This document shows, one piece after another, positions 44,329 through 52,608 of a DNA stretch of 64,000 nucleotides. Position 1 is the stretch's first letter. Every line of letters begins with the position of its first letter. The stretch is from Mesorhizobium sp. AR07 (GTDB lineage: Bacteria > Pseudomonadota > Alphaproteobacteria > Rhizobiales > Rhizobiaceae). Under the pieces are notes generated by a model that saw only the letters and a program-made list of their open reading frames with translations, had not been told where the DNA came from and made no database searches. The translations under genes and the position numbers were made by a program. The stretch covers positions 930,001 to 994,000 of the forward strand of contig NZ_CP080528.1 in the NCBI RefSeq assembly GCF_024746815.1, written 5' to 3'.

Positions 44329-45039
44329 TCAATCAACCGATACTTGAGACGCTTTCCAATGCCAGTCAGGCAGCTGCCAGCTAGGAAATCCGTGCAGCAT
44401 GCCGGCGACGGCCTCCGTCAGCGCCATCCGCTTTATGTGCCGGCCTCTGCCGAATCTGACCGGTGGCAAAACATCGGGGTAAGCGTCCTTTCCCGCGAGT
44501 TCTATTGCAAATGGCACTAACTCCTCGCAATCGCATAAGACCTCGCCAGTCTCCCGGCGGTACTGGCTATTTTTGTAACTGAGGGCCTTTGTCAGACGCC
44601 ACGCGACGGGCCTCTCAGACATGATCCAACAACACGTGACACCAGAGCGCCGATAGCGCTCCGTCCTGGTTAGGAAATCGTCCAAGTGCTGGCTTGAGAG
44701 TTGAACCTCGAATGCGACCCGCCTGCCGTCAGCCAGAAACACCAGCACGTCTGCTATCCATTCGGCGCCTGCTCCGTCTGTCCCCCAGGCCTCAAGCTCC
44801 GCCCGAAAGCCCATTGCCCGCGCAGCCTTGACCACATCAATCTTCAGGCGGGTGTGTGCGTAGCTCTCCGGGCCGGGAAGCTGACCTGTAAATCCAGGTG
44901 CGTGCGCGAAGAATCGTAGACCCCGGATTGACGTTTTGGGCACCGCCGGCCAGGCCGTGCGCGGCATTCGCCATGTCCCGAGCGGCGCATTGCAAATACT
45001 CAGCCAAGCGGCATCCGAGGCCGAGAACGCTTCGGTCAT
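44329..45039 (-). CDS. CoiA-like nuclease-domain protein
   Basis: The protein is 236 residues from the ATG at 45039, with AGGGGA just ahead; a TTG 12 codons upstream is less likely. The middle reads TRLKIDVVKAARAMGF … EWIADVLVFLADGRRVAFEV then QLSSQHLDDFLTRTERYRRS. This is the restriction-like nuclease core of competence protein CoiA-type proteins (E..D..D-x-EVQ). The C-terminal region is short compared with full CoiA. It may process DNA or belong to a mobile-element or defence system. Confidence 0.7.
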   Translation of the reverse strand: MTEAFSASDAAWLSICNAPLGTWRMPRTAWPAVPKTSIRGLRFFAHAPGFTGQLPGPESYAHTRLKIDVVKAARAMGFRAELEAWGTDGAGAEWIADVLVFLADGRRVAFEVQLSSQHLDDFLTRTERYRRSGVTCCWIMSERPVAWRLTKALSYKNSQYRRETGEVLCDCEELVPFAIELAGKDAYPDVLPPVRFGRGRHIKRMALTEAVAGMLHGFPSWQLPDWHWKASQVSVD

Positions 45040-45245
45040 GTCCCCTATCGCCGCGTTGTACGCGATCTGCCCCAATTACCCGAACCCTCTCACATAATCA
45101 TATCGTTGAGTCTTTATACTACCACCACCAAAGCCCCTGCGGCGCGGTAGATCAACCGACTTTGGTAGACTGGCGTGTCTCGGCTACATGAAAGTTACAT
45201 GAAAGAAATTTAACGAGATTGGATTGCGTAAATTATTGAAAAATA

Positions 45246-45290
45246 TGGTGGGCGGTACAGGATTCGAACGACCCCTACCGTGTGAAAGCG
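45246..45290 (-). other. tRNA 3'-end fragment with a 4-base deletion, possible attachment remnant
   Basis: On the minus strand the sequence ends TTCGAATCCTGTACCGCC then CACCA, a T-loop, acceptor strand and CCA. It is preceded by CACACGGTAGGGGTCG, but the expected CAGG of the T-stem is missing and there is no 5' half. Integrative elements of rhizobia use tRNA 3' ends as attachment sites. The anticodon cannot be assigned with confidence. The rest of 45040-45508 holds no supported gene. Confidence 0.6.
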
Positions 45291-45508
45291 TTTCGTCCCC
45301 CGAGAATCGTCTTGTTGCGCAGGGGCGCTTTTTTGTCTCAAGGCTCAAGCAGCTTGGAAATGCTGCTCGCTAAGTAGTCGACAAGCCGTCCCACGCCGAG
45401 GTGGTCCGGAAACCGACATGCGGGCAGTTTTCACGTCGATACCAAGGGCTCGATGCAGGCCAACGGAATTGATTATCGTTCGAGATTCAAGCTAATCACA
45501 GACTTGAC

Positions 45509-45544
45509 GAACCAGCTTGGTTCAACAATAATCATAGTGAACCA
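45509..45544. promoter_or_regulatory. operator-like repeats upstream of the toxin-antitoxin genes
   Basis: GAACCAGCTTGGTTC is a dyad with six-base arms. A further GAACCA half-site lies at 45539-45544, 17 bases before the antitoxin start. This fits autoregulation by the ribbon-helix-helix antitoxin. Confidence 0.55.
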
Positions 45545-45561
45545 ACGAAAGTTATACCCCC

Positions 45562-45807
45562 ATGACCGCCTTCACCGTCCGTGTGCCGGACGAAACCGCA
45601 GACAGGCTGGATCAACTCGCCGAAAAGCTTGACCGCTCACGCTCCTATGTGGCCGCACAGGCCATTGAGGACTTCGTGGCCCGGGAAGAGTGGCAGCTGG
45701 CTGAAATAGAGGCCGGGTTGGCCGAGGCCCAGCGCGGCGAATTCGCAAGTGACCATGATGTAGCTGCCGTGGTCGGAAAATACGTCAAGTCCGCCCGCCA
45801 ATCATGA
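45562..45807 (+). CDS. ribbon-helix-helix antitoxin (ParD/RelB-like)
   Basis: The protein is 81 residues. The N-terminal RHH fold (FTVRVPDETADRLDQLAEKL, RSRSYVAAQAIEDFV) binds DNA; the C-terminal part (AEIEAGLAEAQRGEFAS) would wrap the toxin. Its stop overlaps the toxin start (ATGA). The operator-like repeats lie just upstream. Confidence 0.88.
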   Translation: MTAFTVRVPDETADRLDQLAEKLDRSRSYVAAQAIEDFVAREEWQLAEIEAGLAEAQRGEFASDHDVAAVVGKYVKSARQS

Positions 45808-46097
45808 GCCGTAAAAGAATCCGCTGGACCCAGCGGGCGTTGCGGCGGCTTGACGAAATCGGCGCCCACATCGAGAAAGACAGCTCCGATGCCGCCGGCC
45901 GTGTCGTAGCGCGCATTGTGTCAGCGGCCGAGCACCTGGCCGAGCAACCGGCCATGGGTCGCATCGGACGCATCAAGACGACGCGGGAGCTCGTTTTGAC
46001 TGATATACCCTATATCATCCCCTATCACGTCAATGGCGAGACTGTCGAAATCCTGACTGTCATGCACGCCGCCCAACAGTGGCCGCAGGCCCTGTAA
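45804..46097 (+). CDS. RelE/ParE-family toxin
   Basis: The protein is 97 residues with the ParE/RelE superfamily pattern: RIRWTQRALRRLDEIGAHIE, then GRIGRIKTTRELVLTDIPYI and a final VEILTVMHAAQQWP. It is translationally coupled to the antitoxin. ParE-type toxins poison DNA gyrase and RelE types cleave mRNA; the H..Q.WP ending favours the ParE group. It may stabilise the island. Confidence 0.88.
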   Translation: MSRKRIRWTQRALRRLDEIGAHIEKDSSDAAGRVVARIVSAAEHLAEQPAMGRIGRIKTTRELVLTDIPYIIPYHVNGETVEILTVMHAAQQWPQAL

Positions 46098-46191
46098 AGT
46101 CGCTGCACCAGCAAAATTCCGGCCGTCACGCCAGAATCGTATAATCGTATTGATGATTTTGGGGCGCTTCCGCCATTCTTGAATTACGCAA

Positions 46192-46225
46192 CGATAAGCC
46201 CCTGGCGTGAACCGGGGGCTTATCG
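46192..46225 (-). terminator. 11-bp perfect hairpin, terminator-like
   Basis: CGATAAGCCCC and GGGGCTTATCG flank a 12-base loop. It sits immediately after the stop of the broken repeat protein on the minus strand and downstream of the toxin gene on the plus strand. The T-run is weak. Confidence 0.55.
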
Positions 46226-46228
46226 TAA

Positions 46229-46395
46229 TCAGTCGCGGACGATCTGTCCGCCGACATCCAAGCCGTCGGGCAGAGCGATAAGGCCCGTGCCACCGAAGAG
46301 GTAGAGGTCGTCCCGACCTTCGGCCCGTCCGGCATGGCGGCGAGGTCCGTGCGGCCGGAGAGGTCGAGATTATCGGGGGTAGACGAAATAGACAT
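46229..46395 (-). pseudogene. remnant of an LPDGL-repeat (beta-solenoid-like) protein
   Basis: From 46395 one frame reads DNLDLSGRTDLAAMPDGPKV. After a shift, another reads DDLYLFGGTGLIALPDGLDV then GGQIVRD and a stop. The L-LxG-LPDGL-VGG periodicity is typical of bacterial repeat proteins that fold as solenoids. Only two repeats survive, with a frameshift between them. Confidence 0.6.
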
Positions 46396-46795
46396 TGAGG
46401 ATTCTCCTGTGTCGGCCCTCCGTCACGCCGGAAGGCGGGTGCCGGGGGATCGCTACGAGGAGCGGAAACGGGACATTGGAAATGTCGCCGGTTCAGTATG
46501 GGCGAGGGAATGCCGTTTGCAAAGGGGACCAAAAATAGCAGATTCAGGCAATGCCATATGCCCTCCCCCGTTACGGCCGGCAGTAATACGAACGGCCGTT
46601 GCGGCTTCGCCGCTCCGGCGGCATCCTCTCAAGGCGGCGAACCGGTCGGCCAGCCGGAGTGGTGGCGTGTTCAGGTTCTCTTCGCCACCCTCGCCGCATG
46701 GGGTTCTGCTGCTGCCAGACCTGATTCTCTTAGTCTAGCCCAATAGCTTCTGCGACCGGGTCTGCCGCACTACACGCCGGGTGGGGGGAAATGGA
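46396..46795. other. intergenic stretch without a supported gene
   Basis: About 400 bases between the repeat-protein remnant and the helicase region. The short open frames lack recognisable motifs. Confidence 0.45.
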
Positions 46796-47254
46796 ATGAA
46801 GCGACCCTATAGTTCGTTGAGCATCGACCAGCTTGAGGCGATACTGGATAAAGCCACGGCAAGTGGTGATACCAAGGCTGTCAAAGTCATCGCGCGTGAA
46901 GCTGCAGTGAGGACCACAGCTCGGGCCGGGAGGCTTCTGGTCCGCGCCAAATCCGCATTGAACGTCAAGCAAGCGACCTCTTCGACCGAAGCGCCCAGAC
47001 GTCTAGGAAGCGGCCCGCCGTGGTGCACAAGAAAGCGGCGGCGAAGCCCGTGGGTCGTAAACCCACGACGGAGCAGCAACAGGCAATTGACGCTTTCCTG
47101 TCCGGTGGCTCGCTCCGCATCAATGCTTATGCGGGCACCGGCAAGACCTCGACGCTGCAGTTCCTTGCCCACGGCACTCGCAGCCGCGGCCAGTACATCG
47201 CCTTTAACAAGGCGATTGTCGGAGACGCCCGTGAGAAATTTCCTCCGACGGTAA
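46796..47254 (+). CDS. short ORF ahead of the helicase, perhaps a displaced N-terminus
   Basis: From the ATG at 46796 the first ~65 residues look protein-like and helical (RPYSSLSIDQLEAILDKATA, TKAVKVIAREAAVRTTARAG). The remainder overlaps the helicase in another frame and is arginine-rich shadow sequence. It may be a short independent gene or an N-terminal part separated from the helicase by a frameshift near 46990. Confidence 0.35.
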   Translation: MKRPYSSLSIDQLEAILDKATASGDTKAVKVIAREAAVRTTARAGRLLVRAKSALNVKQATSSTEAPRRLGSGPPWCTRKRRRSPWVVNPRRSSNRQLTLSCPVARSASMLMRAPARPRRCSSLPTALAAAASTSPLTRRLSETPVRNFLRR

Positions 47255-48669
47255 ATTGCTCCACCACCCACAGCCTAGCGCTGAAATCGCTGCACTCAGA
47301 CTACAAAAAAACCAAGGACAAGTTCGCCGGCAAGGTCGGCACGAAGCAACTCGCTGAGATACTTGGATTCAAGAAGACCTGGCGAGTTGACCGTGACCAT
47401 TCTCTACAGCCAGTGTCACAAGCTTATTTGATCCAGCAAACAGTTAGACGGTTCGCTCAAAGCGGCGACGAGGAAATCTCTGACGCGCACGTGCCTCGGC
47501 ACGGATCGCTGCTTACGGCCAGCGAAGATACTCTCAAGGCAGTGAAAGAGTTTGCGTGCAACAATGCCAGGCACGTATGGCACCGCATGTGCGACCCAAA
47601 GGATGCGATCCCGCTGGGTTTTGACGGGTTCTTGAAGCTTTGGGGGCTATCCAAGCCGCAGATCGCAGCCGACTACATCCTTCTAGATGAAGCGCAGGAC
47701 ACCAATCCCGTCGTACTCGAGGTGCTGCGGCGGCAAAACGCCCAGCTTGTCTACGTTGGCGACCGCTACCAGCAGATATACGAATGGCGTGGCGCGGTGA
47801 ACGCGATGGATGCGATCAAGACTGATGCCATCGTTAGCCTGACCCAGTCGTTCCGGTTCGGTCCCGAGATCGCCGGCGAAGCATCCCGCATCCTGCAGCG
47901 GCTCGGTGAGAGCGTTCCGCTGACCGGCAATCCCGCTATGCGGAGCCGGGTCGGTAGCTGCAACCCCAATGCCATCCTTGCCAGGACCAATGCGAACGTC
48001 ATGACGGCGCTAATCCAGTGCCTCGATGAGGGTCGCAAGCCGCATCTCGTTGGCGACAACAGGGACCTCAAGGAGCTGCTGTGGGGAGTGCGGGACTTGA
48101 AGGAGGGGCGTCCAACCGATGTCGCCGATTTCTTCGGTTTCACCAGTTGGGAGTCGGTGGTCGACTTCTCCAAGACCACCGAGGGCGAGCACCTGACCAT
48201 GTTCGTCAACCTGGTGCAGAGCAAGGGCGAGAAGCGCCTGCTGTGGGCAATCAACCAATCCGTCAGCGAGGAGCAGGCTGAGATCATCATCTCCACAGCA
48301 CACAAGGCCAAGGGTCGGGAATGGAAAAATGTTCGACTGATGGACGACTTCCTGAAGACCCGCGAAGCACGGACTCCCGCGGAAAAGGCCAAACAAGAGC
48401 AGGAGGACGCTGCGGAACTAAGGCTTTTCTACGTCGCCGTTACACGCGCGAAGGAGGCGATCGAGATACCGATCATGGGCAGCAAGGGTGAGCCGCCTCC
48501 AGCTTCGGCACTCCTAGCAAAGTATGAGGAGCAGGCGCCGGCTAAGACCGCTGTCGCGCCACCGGTTGACTGGCAGGAGCCTGTTAAACAAAACAGGCAG
48601 GCCCAAGCGACCCATGTCACAGAAAAACCAGCGAAGCGTGGCTTCTTCTCGCGTCTATTCGGCGGGTAA
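47020..48669 (+). CDS. UvrD-like superfamily 1 DNA helicase
   Basis: The protein is 549 residues from a GTG. SF1 motifs in order: Q motif KPTTEQQQAIDAFLSG, motif I NAYAGTGKTSTL, Ia YIAFNKA with TTHSLA, II YILLDEAQDTNP, III LVYVGDRYQQIYEWRGA, IV LTQSFRFGPEIA, V IISTAHKAKGREW and VI LFYVAVTRAKEAIEIP. The order and the short insertions resemble Fbh1/UvrD-like helicases used in repair or recombination control. The C-terminal tail (KPAKRGFFSRLFGG) is basic. No partner nuclease gene is adjacent. Confidence 0.9.
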   Translation: MVHKKAAAKPVGRKPTTEQQQAIDAFLSGGSLRINAYAGTGKTSTLQFLAHGTRSRGQYIAFNKAIVGDAREKFPPTVNCSTTHSLALKSLHSDYKKTKDKFAGKVGTKQLAEILGFKKTWRVDRDHSLQPVSQAYLIQQTVRRFAQSGDEEISDAHVPRHGSLLTASEDTLKAVKEFACNNARHVWHRMCDPKDAIPLGFDGFLKLWGLSKPQIAADYILLDEAQDTNPVVLEVLRRQNAQLVYVGDRYQQIYEWRGAVNAMDAIKTDAIVSLTQSFRFGPEIAGEASRILQRLGESVPLTGNPAMRSRVGSCNPNAILARTNANVMTALIQCLDEGRKPHLVGDNRDLKELLWGVRDLKEGRPTDVADFFGFTSWESVVDFSKTTEGEHLTMFVNLVQSKGEKRLLWAINQSVSEEQAEIIISTAHKAKGREWKNVRLMDDFLKTREARTPAEKAKQEQEDAAELRLFYVAVTRAKEAIEIPIMGSKGEPPPASALLAKYEEQAPAKTAVAPPVDWQEPVKQNRQAQATHVTEKPAKRGFFSRLFGG

Positions 48670-48832
48670 TGGTCGGTGGACAAAAGCCTCTGACGTGAAG
48701 CTCATACCGTCCGACTGGCCTAGTCGGAACTGACAACGTTAGGAGAATCTCCGAATGAAGGCGCCGCGGAAGTTTCGAAATTAGGTACCCACTGCGACTA
48801 AACTTAGTGCCCGTCATGAGCCTCGCTAACGC

Positions 48833-49084
48833 CTATAGACCGTCGCGCGCGGCCATCTCAAGCGCTTCGCCAACAGTTCGTGCCTGGTCACGATACGGCC
48901 GGATCCTTTTGGCGATGCCCTCGAAATCTCCCCTATCCTGGGACTGCCGGGCGGAGCAATCTTCCCAGTGTGCGACAATCTCGTCCGAATCTTCGAAAGA
49001 CAATTCGTTGCGCCGCTTCTTGTCCCAGCGTAGCTTGCCCTTGCCATCCTTGTAGGGCACCGAGACTCGTTGCCGATACGACAA
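48833..49084 (-). CDS. small hypothetical protein
   Basis: The protein is 83 residues, highly charged (VPYKDGKGKLRWDKKRRNEL, HWEDCSARQSQDRGDF, ALEMAARDGL). The first codon is TTG (MSYRQRVSVP). No family recognised. It ends about 70 bases before the ISKra4 left end and may have lost its native start region. Confidence 0.4.
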   Translation of the reverse strand: MSYRQRVSVPYKDGKGKLRWDKKRRNELSFEDSDEIVAHWEDCSARQSQDRGDFEGIAKRIRPYRDQARTVGEALEMAARDGL

Positions 49085-49151
49085 TCACCGAACATATCCG
49101 GGCCATTGTCGGGTGGCACTGGTCTTGGCGCGACAGTTGTTCCTGATTAGT

Positions 49152-50709
49152 GCTGAGACCGGTAACTTCGCTGGGGTCAAACACGGGTTGTTAGGCTCGA
49201 GCAGTCCATTAGCATTGTTTTGATCGGAGACAAAGCGATGGCGGTGGAATGGACGGTTACGATCGAGGGCCGGAACGAAATCGGCGACACGTGCCGGAAG
49301 GAGGTCCGCATAGACAAGAGTTGGGAGAGCCTGTTCGACGGCGACCTCGGCTTGTCGATCGGCGATAGCAAGAAGATCATGGCAGCGCTGCAGAACGCGG
49401 TCGTGAATCATGAGGCGGAGACTTATGCCCTTCTTCGCCGGGTTTGCCCGGATTGCCATACGTTCCGACCGGTCAAGGACTACACGTCACGCCGGATCCG
49501 AACCGTCTTCGGCACCGTTGAGGTTCGCAATCCCCGATGGATGCTGTGCCGGGAATGCCATCCAGGGGTGGTCGGTGCCTTCGCGCCGCTGAAGGAAATT
49601 TGTCCCGATCGAGCGACACCGGAGCTGATGGAACTGACGGCGCGGCTAGGAAGCATGCTGCCCTACCGGCAGGCGGCGAAGGTGCTGGCCGATTTCCTGC
49701 CCACTGAACCGACTGAGACGCATGCGACCGTGCGCAAGCGTACCATCAGGATCGGCAAGCGGCTCGACGACCAGGTCATGCAGGAAACTTGGCGCGCGAG
49801 GGCCCAAACGGATGACCGATGCCAGCTTGAGATGCAGCTTCCCGGAGATCGGCGCAAAGAGTTCGTTATCAGCATCGACACTGCTTATGTTCGCAGCGCC
49901 GAGACCAATTCAGCGCGAAATTTCGAGCTCGTCGTGGCCAGATGCGGCCGCGGGGGGCGGGGCGAAAGGGGCGGTCGCTATTTCGTCACCGGCTGCACCG
50001 ACCAGCAGGCAATCCGCGATCGTGCTCTTCACTCTCTCCAGGAAGTCGGGTATCGCGGCTTTGGGGATGTGACGGTGATCTCGGACGGGGCCGAAATCCT
50101 AAAGCGGCTGCCCCGCGCCATGCCGAAACCAACGACCCACATCATCGACTGGTTTCATATTGCTATGAAGATCCAGCCCATGCGGCAGATCGCCGATCAC
50201 ATCGTACGATCCCGCTCAGGCCCCTTTGAAGCGCTTCCAACCATCGACAGGGACATCAGAGCCGTGAAGTGGCGTCTGTGGCATGGGCGGGTCGGCCGCG
50301 CGATCCGCGACCTGGAGCAACTTCTAGTAAGACTGAAGGAAGGCTGGTTCTCGATCGCACCGGCTTCACAGGCTCGGGGAGCAACTCCTGACCTATGTCC
50401 GTTCGAACCGCGGTGCGATCGTCAACTATGGAAAGCGCTACCGGGCTGGGCTTCGCGTCGCCACCACTCTCGCCGAGTCGGCGGTGAACTCAGTCGTAGG
50501 GAAACGTATGGTCAAGAAGCAGCAAATGCGCTGGTCGCTTCACGGTGCGCATATGCTCATGCAGGTCCGGGCGGCGGAGATCAATGGCGAACTTCGCAAC
50601 CGGCTGCGGGCGCCTTTCCGACAGCCAGAACTGAACGTCCCTCCAATATTCAAGCCCAAAACGCCTCTTCTACGCGCCGCCTGACCCCAGAGAAATTACC
50701 GGTCTCGGC
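49152..50709 (+). mobile_element. ISKra4-type element
   Basis: About 1.56 kb. The left end reads GCTGAGACCGGTAACTTCGC and the right end, read inward, GCCGAGACCGGTAATTTCTC. Both continue TGGGGTCA, so the inverted repeats run about 28 bp with few mismatches. Its right end abuts the IS91-type fragment. Confidence 0.8.
49238..50684 (+). pseudogene. ISKra4-family transposase with a frameshift
   Basis: From the ATG at 49238 (MAVEWTVTIEGRNEIGDTCR) the frame contains VCPDCHTFRPVKDYTSRRIR, the catalytic start ISIDTAYVRS, VTVISDGAEIL and THIIDWFHIAMKIQ. Near 50370 the frame changes; the rest of the enzyme reads MNSVVGKRMVKKQQMRWSLH to FKPKTPLLRAA with a stop at 50684. The first frame instead runs on through foreign sequence to 51169. 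The protein is therefore not made whole. Confidence 0.85.
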
Positions 50710-51131
50710 GCTATACGCACCGCGTTGCCATTTCCAACAACCGCGTCATCGACATCGAGGACGGCGCCGTGCGTTTCCGCTGGAAGGACTACCGGCACGG
50801 CAATCGGCAGAAGGTCAAGACCGTTGCGTCCGACGAGTTCATTCGCCGCTTCTTGTTGCACGTCCTGCCCGAGGGCTTCCATCGCATCCGTTACTACGGC
50901 TTTCTCGGCAATCGCTACCGCGCGCAAACGCTCGCCCACTGCCGCGACCTGCTCGGCATGCCGGTTCCCGAGCCGTCGGACAGTCGACCCGCAAAGGATT
51001 ACCGCGACCGCTACGAGGATCTCACCGGTCATTCCCTCAGGCAATGCCCCGCCTGTCGTCAAGGACAGATGATCATCATCGAAATCCTCGACGGCGCCAC
51101 TGGACCCCCGCCATACTGGGATACGTCATGA
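50707..51131 (+). pseudogene. C-terminal fragment of an IS91-family transposase
   Basis: The frame reads RYTHRVAISNNRVIDIEDGA, FRWKDYRHGNRQKVKTVASD, HRIRYYGFLGNRYRAQTLAH and ends QCPACRQGQMIIIEIL … YWDTS. It parallels the C-terminal half of the complete transposase at 30609-31790 but is clearly a different element. The 5' part, including the HUH motif, is missing at the ISKra4 junction. Confidence 0.85.
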
Positions 51132-51309
51132 AAGAACCGCTTCGCTTTCCCGTCACCGCATCAACATGACCGGCGAAAGCTTGCGGAAAATAGCTGGCAA
51201 GCAAGCGCTTGACGCCGACTAAAAACCAGTGAACTCATAGCAACCGTGGGTCAGGCTTCTGCTGCCCACGATCGCGTGAAATCACTGCCCACGATCAGCG
51301 AAATGCGCA

Positions 51310-51679
51310 CTATGGGAAGCGGAACTGGGCAAGGTCTCCGGAAAATCCAAGACCGCCGAGGCGATCCGCTACGCGCTCACCCGGGCGGGAGGCGCTGGAA
51401 CGCTTTCTGATGGACGGTCGCATCGAAATCGACTCCAATATCGTCGAGCGTGCAATCAGGCCCCAGACGATCACGCGAAAGAATAGTCTATTCGCCGGCA
51501 GCCACGGCGGTGGACGAACCTGGGCGACGGTAGCCACCTTGCTGCAAACCTGCAAAATGAACAGCGTCGATCCGCTCGACTGGCTCTCGCAGACCTTGAC
51601 CCGCATCGCTCAAGGCTGGCCGGCATCCGAAATCGAAATGCTCATGCCTTGGAACTATAGGCCTGACGTTATCGGCTGA
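51310..51679 (+). pseudogene. C-terminal fragment of an IS66-family transposase
   Basis: ELGKVSGKSKTAEAIRYALT, then after a frame change GRIEIDSNIVERAIRPQTIT, RKNSLFAGSHGGGRTWATVA and DPLDWLSQTLTRI match the end of IS66 TnpC. Only about 120 residues remain, with a 1-base shift near 51384. Confidence 0.85.
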
Positions 51680-51708
51680 CCGCACCGACGAGCCCTGCTG
51701 CGGCCGAG

Positions 51709-52389
51709 TCAAGCGCGGCCGAAGATGATGCCCCATTTTGATCGGGGCCCCGTAACGAAGACTGCAGTGAGTATCAGTCCATTGGAGATGATGAACCGGC
51801 CGCGAAGCTCCCACGCATGATCTTCGGCCGGCAGGAATGTGTGGGGGAGGCGAGCATGAAATGTGCCATCGTCGGGGATGATGGTGACCACGGCGTCCTC
51901 GAAGCCTAGCCATTCACGTGTGAGCGGGAACCATGCCTTAAAGATGCTTTCCTTAGCACTGAAGAGCAACCGGTCCCAATTGAGGCGCCTGGGTGCGTTG
52001 GCCAGCCAATACCGTTCCTCGTCAACCGAAATGAGCTCCAATACGCCGGATGGCAACTCCTCGTCGACTTCTGCATCGATTCCAAGCGCAGCGTAGTCCC
52101 CATGCTGAGCGACGGCGGCGGCACAGAATCCAGCACAATGTGTTATGCTGCCAACCACACCAGGTGGCCAAAGCGGCTCACGGTGAGGTCCACTTGGGAT
52201 CGCGCAGGGAGAAAAGCCGAGCTTGGACAATGCCGCTCTGGCACAGGCACGCCCGATCGAGAATTCACGCCTTCTGCTCTCGGCCGCAGTGGCGATTGCA
52301 CTCTCTTCTTCGGCCATCACCAGGGCACTGCTGAGATCTCTTGCTCGACAGGTTTGCACAGCAACGTTTGGGGGGAACAGCGTATCCAA
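51709..52389 (-). CDS. Sfp/EntD-type 4'-phosphopantetheinyl transferase
   Basis: The protein is 226 residues from the TTG at 52389, which has GAGG four bases ahead and gives the usual family start LFPPNVAV. Family motifs: RRREFSIGRACARAAL, GSITHCAGFCAAAVA, the Mg-binding LGIDAEVDEELP and FSAKESIFKAWFPLT. Such enzymes load the phosphopantetheine arm on carrier domains. It is the third gene on the same strand after the NRPS and the MATE exporter, so it very likely activates the two carrier domains of that NRPS. The open frame extends upstream to 52506 without family sequence. Confidence 0.88.
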   Translation of the reverse strand: MDTLFPPNVAVQTCRARDLSSALVMAEEESAIATAAESRRREFSIGRACARAALSKLGFSPCAIPSGPHREPLWPPGVVGSITHCAGFCAAAVAQHGDYAALGIDAEVDEELPSGVLELISVDEERYWLANAPRRLNWDRLLFSAKESIFKAWFPLTREWLGFEDAVVTIIPDDGTFHARLPHTFLPAEDHAWELRGRFIISNGLILTAVFVTGPRSKWGIIFGRA

Positions 52390-52608
52390 ATGTCCTCGCT
52401 CTCTCGACCGCGATCCGCTGCTGGCCGGCTCATGCAGGTCGCGCTGCGGCCAACACCCGTCCTTTGTCCTCGCCGTGCCGGATTGACCATTCGTGCGCCC
52501 GGTCAAGCATGCACGGATGGGTCCTGTATTGGATCTGGCTCTTCAACCACGATCTGCGGGCAGAACCGAAATGATCGCCTTTCACGTCAGCAGCGTCGAC
52601 CCGATTCC

